A stretch of DNA of 64,000 nucleotides, from NCBI GenBank assembly GCA_003254885.1, contig QANT01004456.1, forward strand, positions 1-64,000, in the 5' to 3' direction. This document shows positions 40,701 to 52,700 of the stretch, one piece after another; positions within the stretch are counted from its first letter, which is position 1, and the number at the start of each line of letters is the position of its first letter. Under the pieces are notes generated by a model that worked only from the letters and a program-made list of their open reading frames with translations, did no database searches and was not told the origin of the DNA. This stretch comes from Purshia tridentata. Lineage: Eukaryota; Streptophyta; Magnoliopsida; Rosales; Rosaceae. Position numbers and translations under genes: made by a program.

Positions 40701-43700
40701 GCACCTGCTTTGAATGCATTGTTGAAAATGGGGTCCTGGCTTTCAACCGAAGAATTCAGCGTGAAGGTCATACTGTTTCAGTACTTCTGCATTGACTTTA
40801 TATGTTATGAATCTTGTATTTTGTGTTAAGTTCTCTTGAATTGTGGAATTTTTGTTTTTGTCTTTTGTTTCTTATGGTTCTTTTCTTCTTATTTATTAGC
40901 GTTGTAATAACCTGACATGGGAATTCTTGCTTATACATTTAGGTGCTGCCAACGATTGTGAAACTGTTTGCTTCCAATGACCGAGCTATTCGAGTTGGTC
41001 TTTTGCAACATATTGATCAATTTGGAGAATCATTATCGGCACAAGTTGTTGATGAGCAAGTATGAAGTCAATGATTAACTATTTCTTTTTAATCAAGAAA
41101 ATTCTAGTTGCATTCTGTAGCAAATGTTGTTAGTGTTGCATCGATTCAGTACTAGTTTCTAAATTCTAAAATTACATGTGATGTTTGGAATTAGGTTTAC
41201 CCTCACGTTGCTACCGGGTTCTCTGACACATCTGCTTTTCTCCGGGAACTGACTCTTAAGTCCATGCTTGTTCTAGCTCCCAAGGTTAGTGCACCAAATT
41301 TTATGGTTGTAGAATACCCACTTTGTGGCATGCTTTTGTAATATTTATACATTATGAAAGCCACTGCTAATGTTATTAGAATCTTGGAACATGGTAGGTA
41401 GGGTAATTAGTTTTGATGAGTTACTTCTTGTTCATCTGGTCAATTTTTTTATGTTATTTATTTATTTTAATTTACTTCATAAGATTTTAAAGAGTATGCC
41501 ATGTCCACCTTTCCTGGAATCCTATTTTAATTGGATATCTATATGTCCCTGATGGTGTGGGATTTTGGAGTTTGATATTATAGCCACAGACCTTTCCTCA
41601 TGTAAAATATATGCTTGCACCATTCCTTATTTAAGTTCATTTGCTTGTGAGTGGTTGGACTTAGAAGGCACAGCCTCGACATAGTTTTTGGAATATTTGG
41701 TGTTAAAAATGTCTGAAGATTTCTAAGCTGGTTTCTTTGGAAGAGATTTTTTCAGAGATTCAAGTGGGGGTCACCAAACTCAGTTGTTGGTTTTATATAA
41801 TAGTGTAGATGTTCCAATTGATTGCTACACAAGGGCTTCAGACATGGGACACCCTAACTATAGCCCTTTGATGTGGAATGTGGAGGTTGTGACCTCTCAT
41901 GTGAGTTGGAAGGGGCTAATATCATTTGTTTTGTTTAGGCTTGGGAGAATAGATAGAACAAGGACATGAGCATACTTCATGAAATGAGTTGGGGTCACCA
42001 AGCTTGGTCGGCTTTATATATGTCATTTATTGGCTACATAGTGGGTTCAAGCATGGGACACCTAGACCATAGCCGCTAGATGTGGAAGTGTGTAATCATG
42101 CATAGTTGAAAGGGGCCATATCATTTGGTTTGTTTAGGGTTTAAAAGGAAGGAGGAAGAATATATAGATCAAGAACATACTTCATGAGATCTAGAGTTGG
42201 AGGTGTGCAACAGCTTTCAACAATGCTTTTATTTTAAACCGCTAACTATGCCTAAAGCCAAGCTCAATCCAACATAGGCTTTTGATGACTTGCTCTGTTT
42301 GACATTGTACTGCGTTTTTTTGTTGGGACAGTTCAGTCTGCTTATCCATTTAATGTTTTCATCTCAAATCGTCTTTCTTGTTGGATAATTATATACCTGT
42401 GTTTGTTTGAGTTTAAAAGGTCATACTATCATTCTAAAGTGTCAAATTATGTGATTTTCCTTTTTCTAATAGGCTTGTCTCTCTACTTTGTAGCTTTCTC
42501 AACGTACCATTTCAGGGTCGTTGTTGAAGTATCTTTCAAAATTACAGGTATGACTTTAACTTCTGAATTAACACCCCTGACTTAGGATTCAATATAATGT
42601 TTGTAATGTAGATTATCACATCAGGTTTCTTCATGTTTTCATTTATTATTATTATTTTTCGTGAGTGTGGTGCTTGGAAACTAGAATATAGCCATTGTCT
42701 GGCTTTTTATTTTCTTTGTTTTATCTGTTTAATTTCTTTGTCTTGCAGGTTGATGAAGAACCAGCAATTAGAACAAACACCACTATATTACTAGGGAACA
42801 TTGCAAGCCACCTGAATGAAGGGGTTAGTATCATCAAGTTGCCACATCTACTGTTTCATATGCATTTTTGAACCACTCAAACTTCTTGTTGGATGTGCAT
42901 ACTTTCTAATTTTGTTGATCTTCTCTTAAGTAATACATGGGTCCATTGGTCATTTGGTGGTAATTTGTCAACAGACTTTGATAAGATTTTTACTTTTTTA
43001 AGATGTCAACTGATGGTTCATATCTAAATGCAGACAAGGAAAAGAGTTTTGATTAATGCATTTACTGTCCGTGCATTACGTGATAATTTCTCACCTGCCC
43101 GAGGAGCAGGTATCCGAATTTCTATTTATCCATGTCTATTTTTTTACCAGATTCATTTTTGAATAATAGTTTGGCTTTGGAATTATGTGTTTTAAGTTTT
43201 TCCTTTTTTTCAGTTTTTGACATGGGTCAACTCTTCAAATCTATTAATATTCTGGCAGGTATTATGGCTTTATGTGCCACCAGTTCTTATTATGACATCA
43301 CTGAGATTGCAACTCGAATTCTCCCAAATGTTGTTGTTCTTACCATTGATCCTGACAAGTAAGTATGCTGGTGGTGGTTGTACATTGTCATCGCCATTTT
43401 TCCAATAGAGTGATACTAGAGATACAAATTATTATCCCAAAATTTAGGTCCTAACTGATGTGGCAGTATTTCATTTGTTCATATCTGAGCCCCTTCTAGA
43501 CCTTAATTATTTATAACAAGAAACTGTCATGTCATGTGTCACATTAGGATAATAGTTGGTAACCTTAGCATTACTTATCTCTACATGTGAGTAATGAAGG
43601 ATGCTGAACATTCAAGTGGTTTCTTTGTTGGGAATAAAGTGTATGGGAAATCATCACTAAGAGCTGTAAGGGAGAAAACAAATTTTGAGATTATGTTTGG

Positions 43701-45838
43701 TGTATAACATGCTTTCTATATGTGCATAATGAAGAATGCTTACTTCAAGTGGGTTCTTTGTTAGAAAGAAAGTGTATGGGAAAATCATCACTAAGGCTGT
43801 AAGGGGGAAAAGAAATTTTGAGATCATTTGGTGTATCTTTCATACATTATTAATGGGAATCCTTGTAGCAGATATTATCGTGTGAATGTTAGTTCATTTT
43901 TAACGTTTTGCTTCTTTCTGCATTGGTTGCTGTACCTTTTGTTTTATCTTTGGAACAGTGATGTACGATCAAAGGCATTTCAAGCTGTTGATCAGTTTCT
44001 GCAGATAGTGAAGCAATCATATGAGAAGGTGTGTCATAATTCTTGATGTGTTTGGTTCAAAAGCATTTTCTGTTTTTCATATCTGCATGTAGGTATATTA
44101 GAAGCAATTTTTGTGGCGTGTGTCGAAGTATAAAAGCTTTTTAATTGTGAGAGAGAGAGAGAGAGAGAGAGAGATCATGAATCAGTTCCCATATCAATTA
44201 TGTCATCTATGAAGTTGTGTAAAGTTGACCTTGCTACACTCTTTTTGTGGTGGTCCATCAGAGTTATTCTCATTTGCAAAAGACAAATATAGTATGTATA
44301 GATAACGGAATAAGGTTCAGAGGAAATTTTAGATATCTGCCTTGAATAAGGTGTCATGTTAATTTCATTTATTTATTTATTTTTGTGGTCCTTTGTAGGC
44401 AAATTCAGGAGATACAGCTGGGTCTGCAGGCATTGGAATCTCATCAATACCAGGAAATGCTAGTTTACTAGGGTGAGTTGATTAGGACTTTTCAGCATAT
44501 TAGAATTAGAATATCTTAATTAGTAATTTTTCTTTTGTCAACTCCATTTCTGCCACTTTGATGGGATGCAATTGAGTAGTTCCTCCATGTAGCTATATCT
44601 ATATATTGGTGCACGATTTTATTGTCATTTGTCAACTTCTATATTAAAACTCTAATTATCATGCAGATGGGCAATGAGCTCCTTGACTCTCAAGGGTAAA
44701 CCTTCAGAACAAGCTCCACTTGCTCATGTGAATACCAGCTCGTCTCTTACTAAGACAACTTCTGATGCAAGCTCAGGTACACATCTTCATAACTAGGTAG
44801 TCTAGGTTTCTATAAATGTGTTTAGCTTGTTGGAAATTCTGTGGAATGTTTTTTTTGTTTTCTTTTTGCATATTGACATTTGATATTTCACAGGACATAC
44901 CTTCAAATCAGTCTTTAATCAAGTCAATCTTATTGTAGCTTTATAGTTTGGTTTTTTTTTTTTTTACCTTGCTATTATTGTTTTAAGAGTGTATTTTGAA
45001 AAGCATCCATCTTCCACTAATTAGTTTGGGTGGGGGTCTCTCCACATCTATTTTGTTCCTTCCCCAAGTACAGGAGAGATGTGGAACTATTTCTTTGCAT
45101 AAAAAGATGATTGGGCTATCATATGTTCCATATTTCCGCTTCTACCCTACAGTTATTTGATTGCCTTCTTTCACATTCAATCTCTTATATTGTTATTCTC
45201 TTTCAATCCCAGTAATGGATACTCCAACCACTGCACCTGCCCATGTAAGTTCGACAACAGATTTTGCTGATCAACATGTACCCGAGTCCCCTACATCAAC
45301 AGATGGCTGGGGAGAACTTGAAAATGGAATTCATGAAGAGCATGAAAGTGACAAGGATGGGTGGGATGATATTGAACCCCTTGAAGAGCATAAACCATCT
45401 CCAGCTCTTACGAGCATTCAAGCAGCTCAAAAGCGGCCAGTCTTGCAACCTGCTTCGCAGCCAAAACAAGGTACTATTTTTTTTGTTAATCAATTGGAAA
45501 TATTTAGTTATACATTTGTGGTGTTAATTAATTGGAAAATTTTGTTATATTTTATAGCAACAAGTTTGCGACCAAAAAACACAACCAAGGCTATCAAAGA
45601 TGAAGATGATGATTTATGGGGCTCCATTGCTGCTCCGGCACCAAAAACAACATCAAAACCTTTGACTTTAAAAGCAAGTGCAGCAGTTGATGATGATGAT
45701 CCTTGGGCTGCCATTGCTGCTCCCCAACCTACTACCAAGGCAAAGCCCTTAGCAGCTGGAAAAGGCCGAGGAGCTAAACCTGCTGCCCCAAAATTGGGCG
45801 CACAAAGGATAAACCGGACGTCTTCGTCTGGGGTGTAA
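37749..45838 (+). CDS. SCYL1: SCY1-like pseudokinase with HEAT repeats (SCYL1 type)
   Basis: Twenty-one exons: 37749-37874, 37972-38070, 38158-38309, 38447-38519, 38599-38721, 39106-39214, 39856-39935, 40072-40153, 40415-40554, 40656-40766, 40943-41059, 41195-41284, 42494-42547, 42749-42823, 43034-43109, 43259-43358, 43959-44028, 44399-44472, 44667-44776, 45213-45470, 45558-45838; 799 codons plus stop. The N-terminal third is kinase-like (AAARNGVKRLRTVRHPNIL, IYIVTEPV, WGLHQIAKAVSFL) but lacks catalytic residues: the HRD position reads VHANVC and DFG reads AFDV. HEAT-type helices follow (LPLLASALEFGSAAAP, FGESLSAQ, NTTILLGNIASHL). The Ala/Pro-rich tail has repeated acidic-Trp motifs. Human SCYL1 (about 808 residues) scaffolds COPI traffic at the Golgi; the plant relative I recall is At2g40730. 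The exon 3 donor at 38309 rather than 38299 is needed to keep QRDEYFAWG. Confidence 0.9.
41766..42198 (+). repeat. Imperfect tandem duplication in SCYL1-like intron 12
   Basis: Two direct copies of about 210-224 bp. Both open with a 'gggtcaccaa' segment (tcacca at 41771 and 41995), share 'catgggacacc', 'gatgtggaa', 'ttggaaggggc/ttgaaaggggc' and 'gtttaggg/gtttagg', and close with 'catacttcatga'. Copies differ by many substitutions, so the duplication is old. No coding capacity. Confidence 0.8.
43581..43850 (+). repeat. Imperfect tandem duplication in SCYL1-like intron 16
   Basis: Two adjacent direct copies with a period of about 135 bp. Shared blocks include 'aatgaag(g/a)atgct', 'ttcaagtgg', 'gtgtatgggaaa', 'tcatcactaag' and 'aaattttgagat'. 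Divergence is moderate. It lies in an intron and has no obvious function. Confidence 0.8.
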
Positions 45839-47011
45839 ATTATACAGAAGAACAAGAGAAGATTATGAAGATTTATTTGTGTAAATGTTTTCCTTTTGGT
45901 GGTTGGCGTTCATGTTATCATTACGACATTTCGTGCCAACAGGAATTGCATTTGCACTTTCTCCAACTTATTAATTGATTTGTAATGATATTCTTTTGTT
46001 TCTTTCGGTTTTGCAAAAAAGAAGCCGCCATCTGTTATGTAACTTCAATTCTTCTGATGTAATGTTAGGTGATATAGATGCAGCAGCAAACTGGCTCTCA
46101 ATTTTTGGGCCTGTAAATTTGGGATGTAATTTGTCCCCTTCTTCTAGTTAAACCATTAGAAGTTTTCTGCTTGCTAAATTGTTTTAAATAGGGTAGTTGG
46201 CAATTTGGCATGGACTAATAGACCCGATCCAGTTACTAACCCATGGGCCAAAATTAATCGGACTGGGTTTGAATCAACTCCTATAATCTTGACGGTTTTC
46301 ATATAATATTCATTCATATATGAGTAACCCGAGCAGATATTGGTCGTGTGTTGCCCATGATGCAAACAATGACAGCATATTAACATGTCACATCGCCATT
46401 TATGTTATTATTGTTGTGGTTGTGTAGAAGTCAGCATACAAATCGTAAATAACATCTTCAAAAGGTGCTTTTTTGGCTTTGAAATAAAATTTCTTGACAT
46501 GCCACATCAGTTTTTCATTTAATTTGGATTTGTAGATAATAGATTCTAGTACTTGGTTAGTAACTAATATAGTTGAAGGGAATTTATCAACTAAGAAATT
46601 ATCTTAGCCAAAAAATGCTAAGTTAGCAATTTAGAAGCTGAGTTGGACTCTAAGTCAAAGAACACCGGCAACTGAAAACAGCACCCAATTTTGATTAAAA
46701 GAAACGGTCAAATTTTGTTATGATCCCTGTAGTTTAGAAAAATATTTGAAGAAAATGATTTATACAAAAGTTGAAGCTGCTGTCTAAAACTGGCCACAAA
46801 TGCAAGCATTCAAAGGTGTCTTTTGCTTTTAGCCGCAATAATCAATTGCAACTTGAGAAAAACGGGCCATAATCAGTCTGGAGTGTGAAGCGAAATCATG
46901 TACGTACATGTGGTTGCTTAGCAAATTGCAACAGATTTCAGGAATTGCAACTTGCACATTCAGTATAGAGATTATTAGTATGATATTGCAGCACCCAAAT
47001 TACTAAGAGCC
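45839..47011. other. SCYL1-like 3' UTR and intergenic DNA
   Basis: The first 200-300 bp is likely the 3' UTR. The remainder is AT-rich with no supported gene. Confidence 0.5.
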
Positions 47012-47570
47012 ATCTTTATATTGGATACATTTCCCTCAAAAACAGAAAAGGTATGTGATTGCCTGTATATACAAAAAGAAAACTTGATTTTTTGCCATCT
47101 TAGGAAACTTACATGATTGCTGATGAAATCTACAAGGAAAGGGCAGGAATTTAGTAACTTCCAAAAAGAAAACTCCGGATAATTTTTTTAAATGATATGA
47201 TAAGGTGTATAATATAATGTTGTAGGGCCCAGTGTTCAATTAGTAAAGAGGTATGTCTCCAATCTTTATATAGATTGCCAATTTCTCTTAAAAAAACAGA
47301 AGGATGTGATTGTAAATAATATATGTAAAAAAGGTAACTTTTTTTTTTTTAATTACAGCAGATAAAATTGAACTCTAACCATCCTACTCACAGTCACTAT
47401 CGGGATTTTATCCCAAAACAAGAAACTCAAGAGGGCAGGAAATTTGGTAACTTATTTTTGGTAACATCAATATCAATCCAATTAGGATAAATAATTTTTA
47501 ATGATAATATAATAACAGTGTGGGACCCAAAATTAGTAGGAGGTGTGTCTCCGATCTTTATATTGACAGC
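47012..47570 (+). repeat. Degenerate tandem repeats (about 250 and 292 bp) upstream of the MYB gene
   Basis: The segment beginning 'atctttata' recurs at 47012, 47262 and 47554. Between them two long copies share, in order, an 'aacagaa(aa)gg(t)atgtgattg' block, 'gggcaggaa(t)tt(a/g)gtaactt', 'ataattttt(t)aa(a)tgat', a 'tgt(a)gggccca/tgtgggaccca' block and '(g)tatgtctcc/tgtgtctcc'. Copies are diverged and differ in length. The third partial copy lies where the MYB gene leader may start. Confidence 0.7.
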
Positions 47571-48633
47571 CTCTTTGACTCTTTTTTGTGCAACAGTCTC
47601 ACAACTGAAAGTCTGAGAAAATTATGCATCATTTCCTCCGTGCAACAGAAAAAAGAGAAAGGTGATGGTTTCAATTCAGAATTTCAGATACACCCATGTC
47701 ACTCTTTTTTCAAGTCATTTTTTTTTATTTTGCTCTGCAACTGCACATAGTTATCTTGTATCCCGACATATGTATATCACTGGTTATGTTTGTTTGGATA
47801 CAATCATACAACGAATAGAAAAGAAAGAAAACCCAATTTCTCTCTCTCCCGTCTGGATAGTTTTATCTGTCAGATATTAATAGGTAGGACTGTAGATTCC
47901 AGTGTATAGCAAGTTGGGATCATATGGATGAGCCCTTTTCAATCCCAGCTGTCCTTGTATGTGCAACTAGTTGAAGTCGGTCCCATCCTGCACCTCCTTT
48001 GTGGATATTTCAGGATGACCCATCAACATCGTCCATAATTTCTTTGAGTGCCCTTGTAATTCCCATGCTCTTTTGGGGCATTTTTCTCTCCAGACTTGGT
48101 TTTCTTTTGGGTTTATCCAAATTCTGGATGCTCCCAATTTGTTTTTATTAGGCTTCTAATTCCGTTTTCTGACCCCCAAAAAAAAGGCTTATAATTCTGT
48201 TTATTGTGTGTATTTTGTAAAGTTGCTGTAAAATATACTAAACTGTCAATTTTCACTTTTGGTAAAAATTCTCTTTGGTGGACAAAAGAGAGCGAATAGA
48301 GAGGAGGTGAAGAAAGGTCTTACACAGAGGTTAGGTTAACAGGGGTTAGGTTAAACTTTCTTGTTAGTACAATCTTGCACTGGTTCTGGAAGTAAATCTT
48401 TGCTTGTTGGCTAAACTGTCAGAAGTTGATAGTGTTTAGAACTATGTAATATGTATTTTAGGCAATTTGTCTTTCTCTGGTTATTGGGTTTTACTTTTCG
48501 ATGTGGGTTTTATTCACTGAGCATAAAGGTGGGAACTTTTTGATGGGGTTCTCCAAGTATAGTGTAGGCTTCGATTTGGGGCATCTATTCTCTTGCGTAC
48601 TCATGTACCCTTATGTTGATATTTTTTTTTTCT

Positions 48634-48939
48634 CTCTTTTGATAAGAAAAGAACGTTGGAGAGCCAAAAGGGTCATGGGTCTTATGGTTGAAAGTTAAAT
48701 TGTTATTACTTTGCTTATCAGCGGCTGGGCAATGGGATGTAGTTTATGGAGGTTTTACTGTCTTCTTAAATAGAAGCAGAAAGTAACTCTTTTGATAAGA
48801 AAAGAACGTTGGAGAGCCAAAAGGGTCATGGGTCTAATGGTTGAAAGTTAAATTGTTATTACTTTGCTTATCAGCGGCTGGGCAATGGGATGTAGTTTAT
48901 GGTGGTTTTACTGTCTTCTTAAATAGAAGCAGAAAGTAA
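48634..48939 (+). repeat. Nearly perfect 153-bp tandem duplication in the MYB gene upstream region
   Basis: Copy 1 (48634-48786) and copy 2 (48787-48939) are both 153 bp, start 'ctcttttgataag' and end 'gaagcagaaagtaa'. I see only two or three differences (for example gtctt/gtcta and ggagg/ggtgg), so the duplication is recent or maintained. No coding capacity. Confidence 0.95.
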
Positions 48940-49759
48940 AGGATAAGGAGACTGCAGTAGAAACTGTAAAATTTAGTTTCAAAAAAGTGGGTTGGAGTAG
49001 AAGGATAACTCTTTGTGGGCCTGTGCTGTTAAAACTATTCATATCAGTGGGCTTGCTGATAACTGGGATTTTTTTTTGGTAGAATTGAAAATGGCAGTAT
49101 GATTGCTATTCTTGTCCACTAAAGTCTTCTGAGTTTTTTTTCTTTGTTTGATGCTATTCTTGTCCATTCTGGGTTTTTTCTTCTTTCTTTGATTACTTGA
49201 TAGTCTCTTTCATATATCACAATGTAAAAAACTTATTACCATTCTACCGAATTTACAATTGCAGTTAATTCTTTTTCATTTCTTAAACTGCCATTTATTG
49301 CATCTTTGATATTATGGTTTGCAGATATTTCTCATGGTCTAACTAAACTCTGTGCCTTTTCGTTCATCAATAGGTCAGCAATTCAGAAGAGTCCAATTCT
49401 TAAATTGTGGGGCAAATCACCATTGAAATCCTCGCATACTTCACTGAGCGTGATTTTTTATTGGAGGTGGTATCTGGGTTAGCTTCCTGGGCGTTTTCTG
49501 GGTCTGTTTGTTTTTGCTCTTGCTTACCTCTATGGTATGACTCGTCTGACACTCTGCTTCCCATAATTGAGCCCACCATCAAAGAAGTTGTCACTGGTAC
49601 CCACTATTAAGATAATTTAGATCCAACACCAACCACCACCACCCCCCCACCCCAAGAGCAATTCTAAAAATTGATACTTTTTAGAATGGTGTAGCGTAAA
49701 TTGCAAAGCAGTTTGCTATATTCATTTTTCCCTTCCTGTGGGCAATATTTTGGATATAG
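48940..49759 (+). promoter_or_regulatory. Upstream/leader region of the MYB gene
   Basis: Probable 5' UTR with one or more leader introns: a T-rich tract followed by 'tttgcag' (49319-49325) and 'caatag' (49368-49373) look like splice acceptors. The last 150 bp before the start codon contain a 'caccaccaccacccccccacccc' tract near 49633. The exact exon layout cannot be fixed from sequence alone. Confidence 0.4.
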
Positions 49760-52700
49760 ATGACTATGGATGAAGCGGGTAGTAGCTCCTTGTGGAGTCG
49801 AGAGCAGGATAAGGCATTTGAGATTGCCCTGGCAACTTATCCCGAGGGTTCTTCAGATTGGTGGGAGAAAATTGCAGCTGATGTACCAGGGAAAACCCTA
49901 GAGGAGATACAACATCATTATGAACTCTTAGTTGATGATATAAGCCAGATCGAAGCTGGTTGTGTGCCACTCCCTTGCTACAATTCTTCTTCAGAGGGTT
50001 CCACAAGCCATGCCAGTGATGAGGGAACCAGTAAGAAGGGTGAACGTACTGGACACTACAGCGGTGAACCTAATCATGGAAGTAAGGCTTCAAGGACAGA
50101 TCAGGAACGCCGTAAGGGGATTGCTTGGACAGAAGATGAACACAGGTGAATATATTATTTTTTATCTAATTATTTTCTTTCCCTAATCATAGATGGAATT
50201 TTTGGGGTATCTAAATCAGGCTAAAAATAGGTTGCTCTTTCCAATCTGTGTCTTTTTGCTTTTATAGCTAACAGTAGAAATGCCTTTGAGATAATTTCGT
50301 ACATTTTAACCATGAGTTTTGTCCCTGTGCTGCTTTATGATCTTAAGTTGGCTTGTCCAATAATAATTTTTCTGAAGTTGCACTTTTATGGTGATGATAG
50401 TTGGTTAAACTGTATCAAGCTCTATATTTTGCACAACTTCCATAACCAAAGTATTTCTACTATAACCATGGTATGTTTCAATAATTCAGTATTGAAGGAT
50501 AATGGCATAGGTTATCAAGCTCTTAGGTTATACTGTTGCACTATATTCTTGGATGATAATGGCATAAGTGAAAAATCCATGGAATTTTCATATATATATA
50601 TATATATATATTTTTTGGTACAAGGAATTTTCATATTTAAAACACATCTAGCATGGTAGTTGACTGTTCTCATTCTACTCTTTTTATATTGATGCATGGT
50701 TTGATTTTAATAGAGTTTTGGTGTTATTTTCTATGTCAGTAGCTATTGATGTTTTATGTATATATTTATCTCCAGGATTACCACTATATACTAGTTTTTA
50801 AATCTAGAAAGATGAAAACTTGCATGAGAAAGAAAAAAATTGTAAATAATTTTAACATGGTAATATGAACTATCTCTAACACGACTTGGTATTGTGCAAC
50901 CTCTAGAATTGGTTGTCTTAAATTAGAGCCTTTTAGCTTATTTTATATTTAGGTTTCTTCGGGATTTGGTGTTCTCGGATGGACTGCCTGTATCCTAATA
51001 TAATGATTTTGGTATATGCCTTGCCTCAGCTATTGCACTACTGCATTGGGCTGAATATTAGGAAACTGGCGGTTCTCAATTTGGCAGTGGGATGAAGTGA
51101 CAGGGAACTGCCACTCTTGCTTAACTCAAGTTGTGATTGGCTGGTAATTTTTTAGCAGAAATATGTGATCTGTAGAATTAGATTTAAATAGTAATTATTA
51201 TCAGAAAGAAAAATGGTTTCTTTATGGACTTAGAGAAATAAGGTGTCAAATGTAGTTATCATTTGCCTTACTCTGGCTAGCTTTAGGATGGGAGATTGTA
51301 TTTTCGTACTCCTTTCTTTACACAGATGTGTTTCCATAGTAGAAAATCACCATTAGATTCTTTTTCTGGTCGAGTATTTTTATTACCCTCTTCCCAACAG
51401 TTCTGTTTCCAAGTACATACTTGAAGCATATGAAAAAAGACGAGATAAAAAAGAAGCATATGAAAAAAGTGAAAAAAGATCTTTCATTTTCTTAGTGTTT
51501 TTAGATTAGGCTGTGTTGCTCATACAAAAAGTGCACAATATACTTTCAGTAGTGCTAGGGGAAAGGTTCGGGTAGAGTTGCTGGAAGATGATTAATTTTG
51601 TAATGGCAATATTCTCTTAAAATGTGGTCCAATCACTCTACTTATCTATGGATATACCATTTTGATAGGAAAGAGTTCAAAAAGGATAAATTAGAGGCAC
51701 ACAGGATAAAGACATTATGAGACTATTGTTATTTAAAGTGGTGATGATCATGGGCCCAGGGCTCCGTATGATTAATGAAATGGCTCTATCCTTATGCCAG
51801 GAAACAACTAGTAAGGTCCAATCAACTACCCATATTCCCATGGTGAAAATGTGTTCCTAAGGACTGTTCTTTTAGAAATAGGAATCAGGTTCTATGGTGA
51901 AAATTTTCTTTGGAATTTCAGTTATACCACTGCCTAACTAATGCCAACTGAAAGATATGAAATAGTGCGTTTGATGATCTGTGTAATAATACTTATAGAG
52001 GTGGCATTTTAGTTGAGAAGGATGGTGAGGATTGTGGGAAATCCAAAATCATGTAAAGTCATTTCTTACGTATATAATAAAAATCAGCTGATCATATTAT
52101 CAGACTTATCCCATGATCACAAAGCCATATATGGTATGATTCAAGTTCTTGTTATCAGGTCTCAGCCATATACTCGCTCTCTATCTCTCCCTTCTTCTCA
52201 ATGAATTCTCAAACTGTGTGCTTGACTTCTATATTTCATTAAATTAAATTTATGTTTATTAGTAATGTTTGTAAAATCATTTTTGTCAATTTAAGGAGGC
52301 ATTCTGGTAGGGTTCATCTTTTGTTGTCACCTGGGTTCTTTTAATAGGTTAAATCTTGAGGAAGTCACCGAAAAAATGATCTCAAGCTTGAATTAGAAAA
52401 GCTTGAGATCCTATATGGAGGCTCACAAGAGGATTCACCTGGGTGCCTCCATCTAACCAATACGATCTCAAGCTTTTCCAATTCCCAAGATCAAATTGTC
52501 CCAATGGTGTTCCATTTCTCTGGTTTCTCTTAGGTTGGTGGTTGTTTCCTACATATTTCTCTTATCACATCCTAGATACTGCCATCTTAGACCAACCTTG
52601 CAATATCTTCTGACTCTTTTCTTCTGAGAGATATATAAAAATAATGAACATTCAGCCAAGTACCAATTTTGCTTTGTCAATTTTATAAAGCCACATTAGG

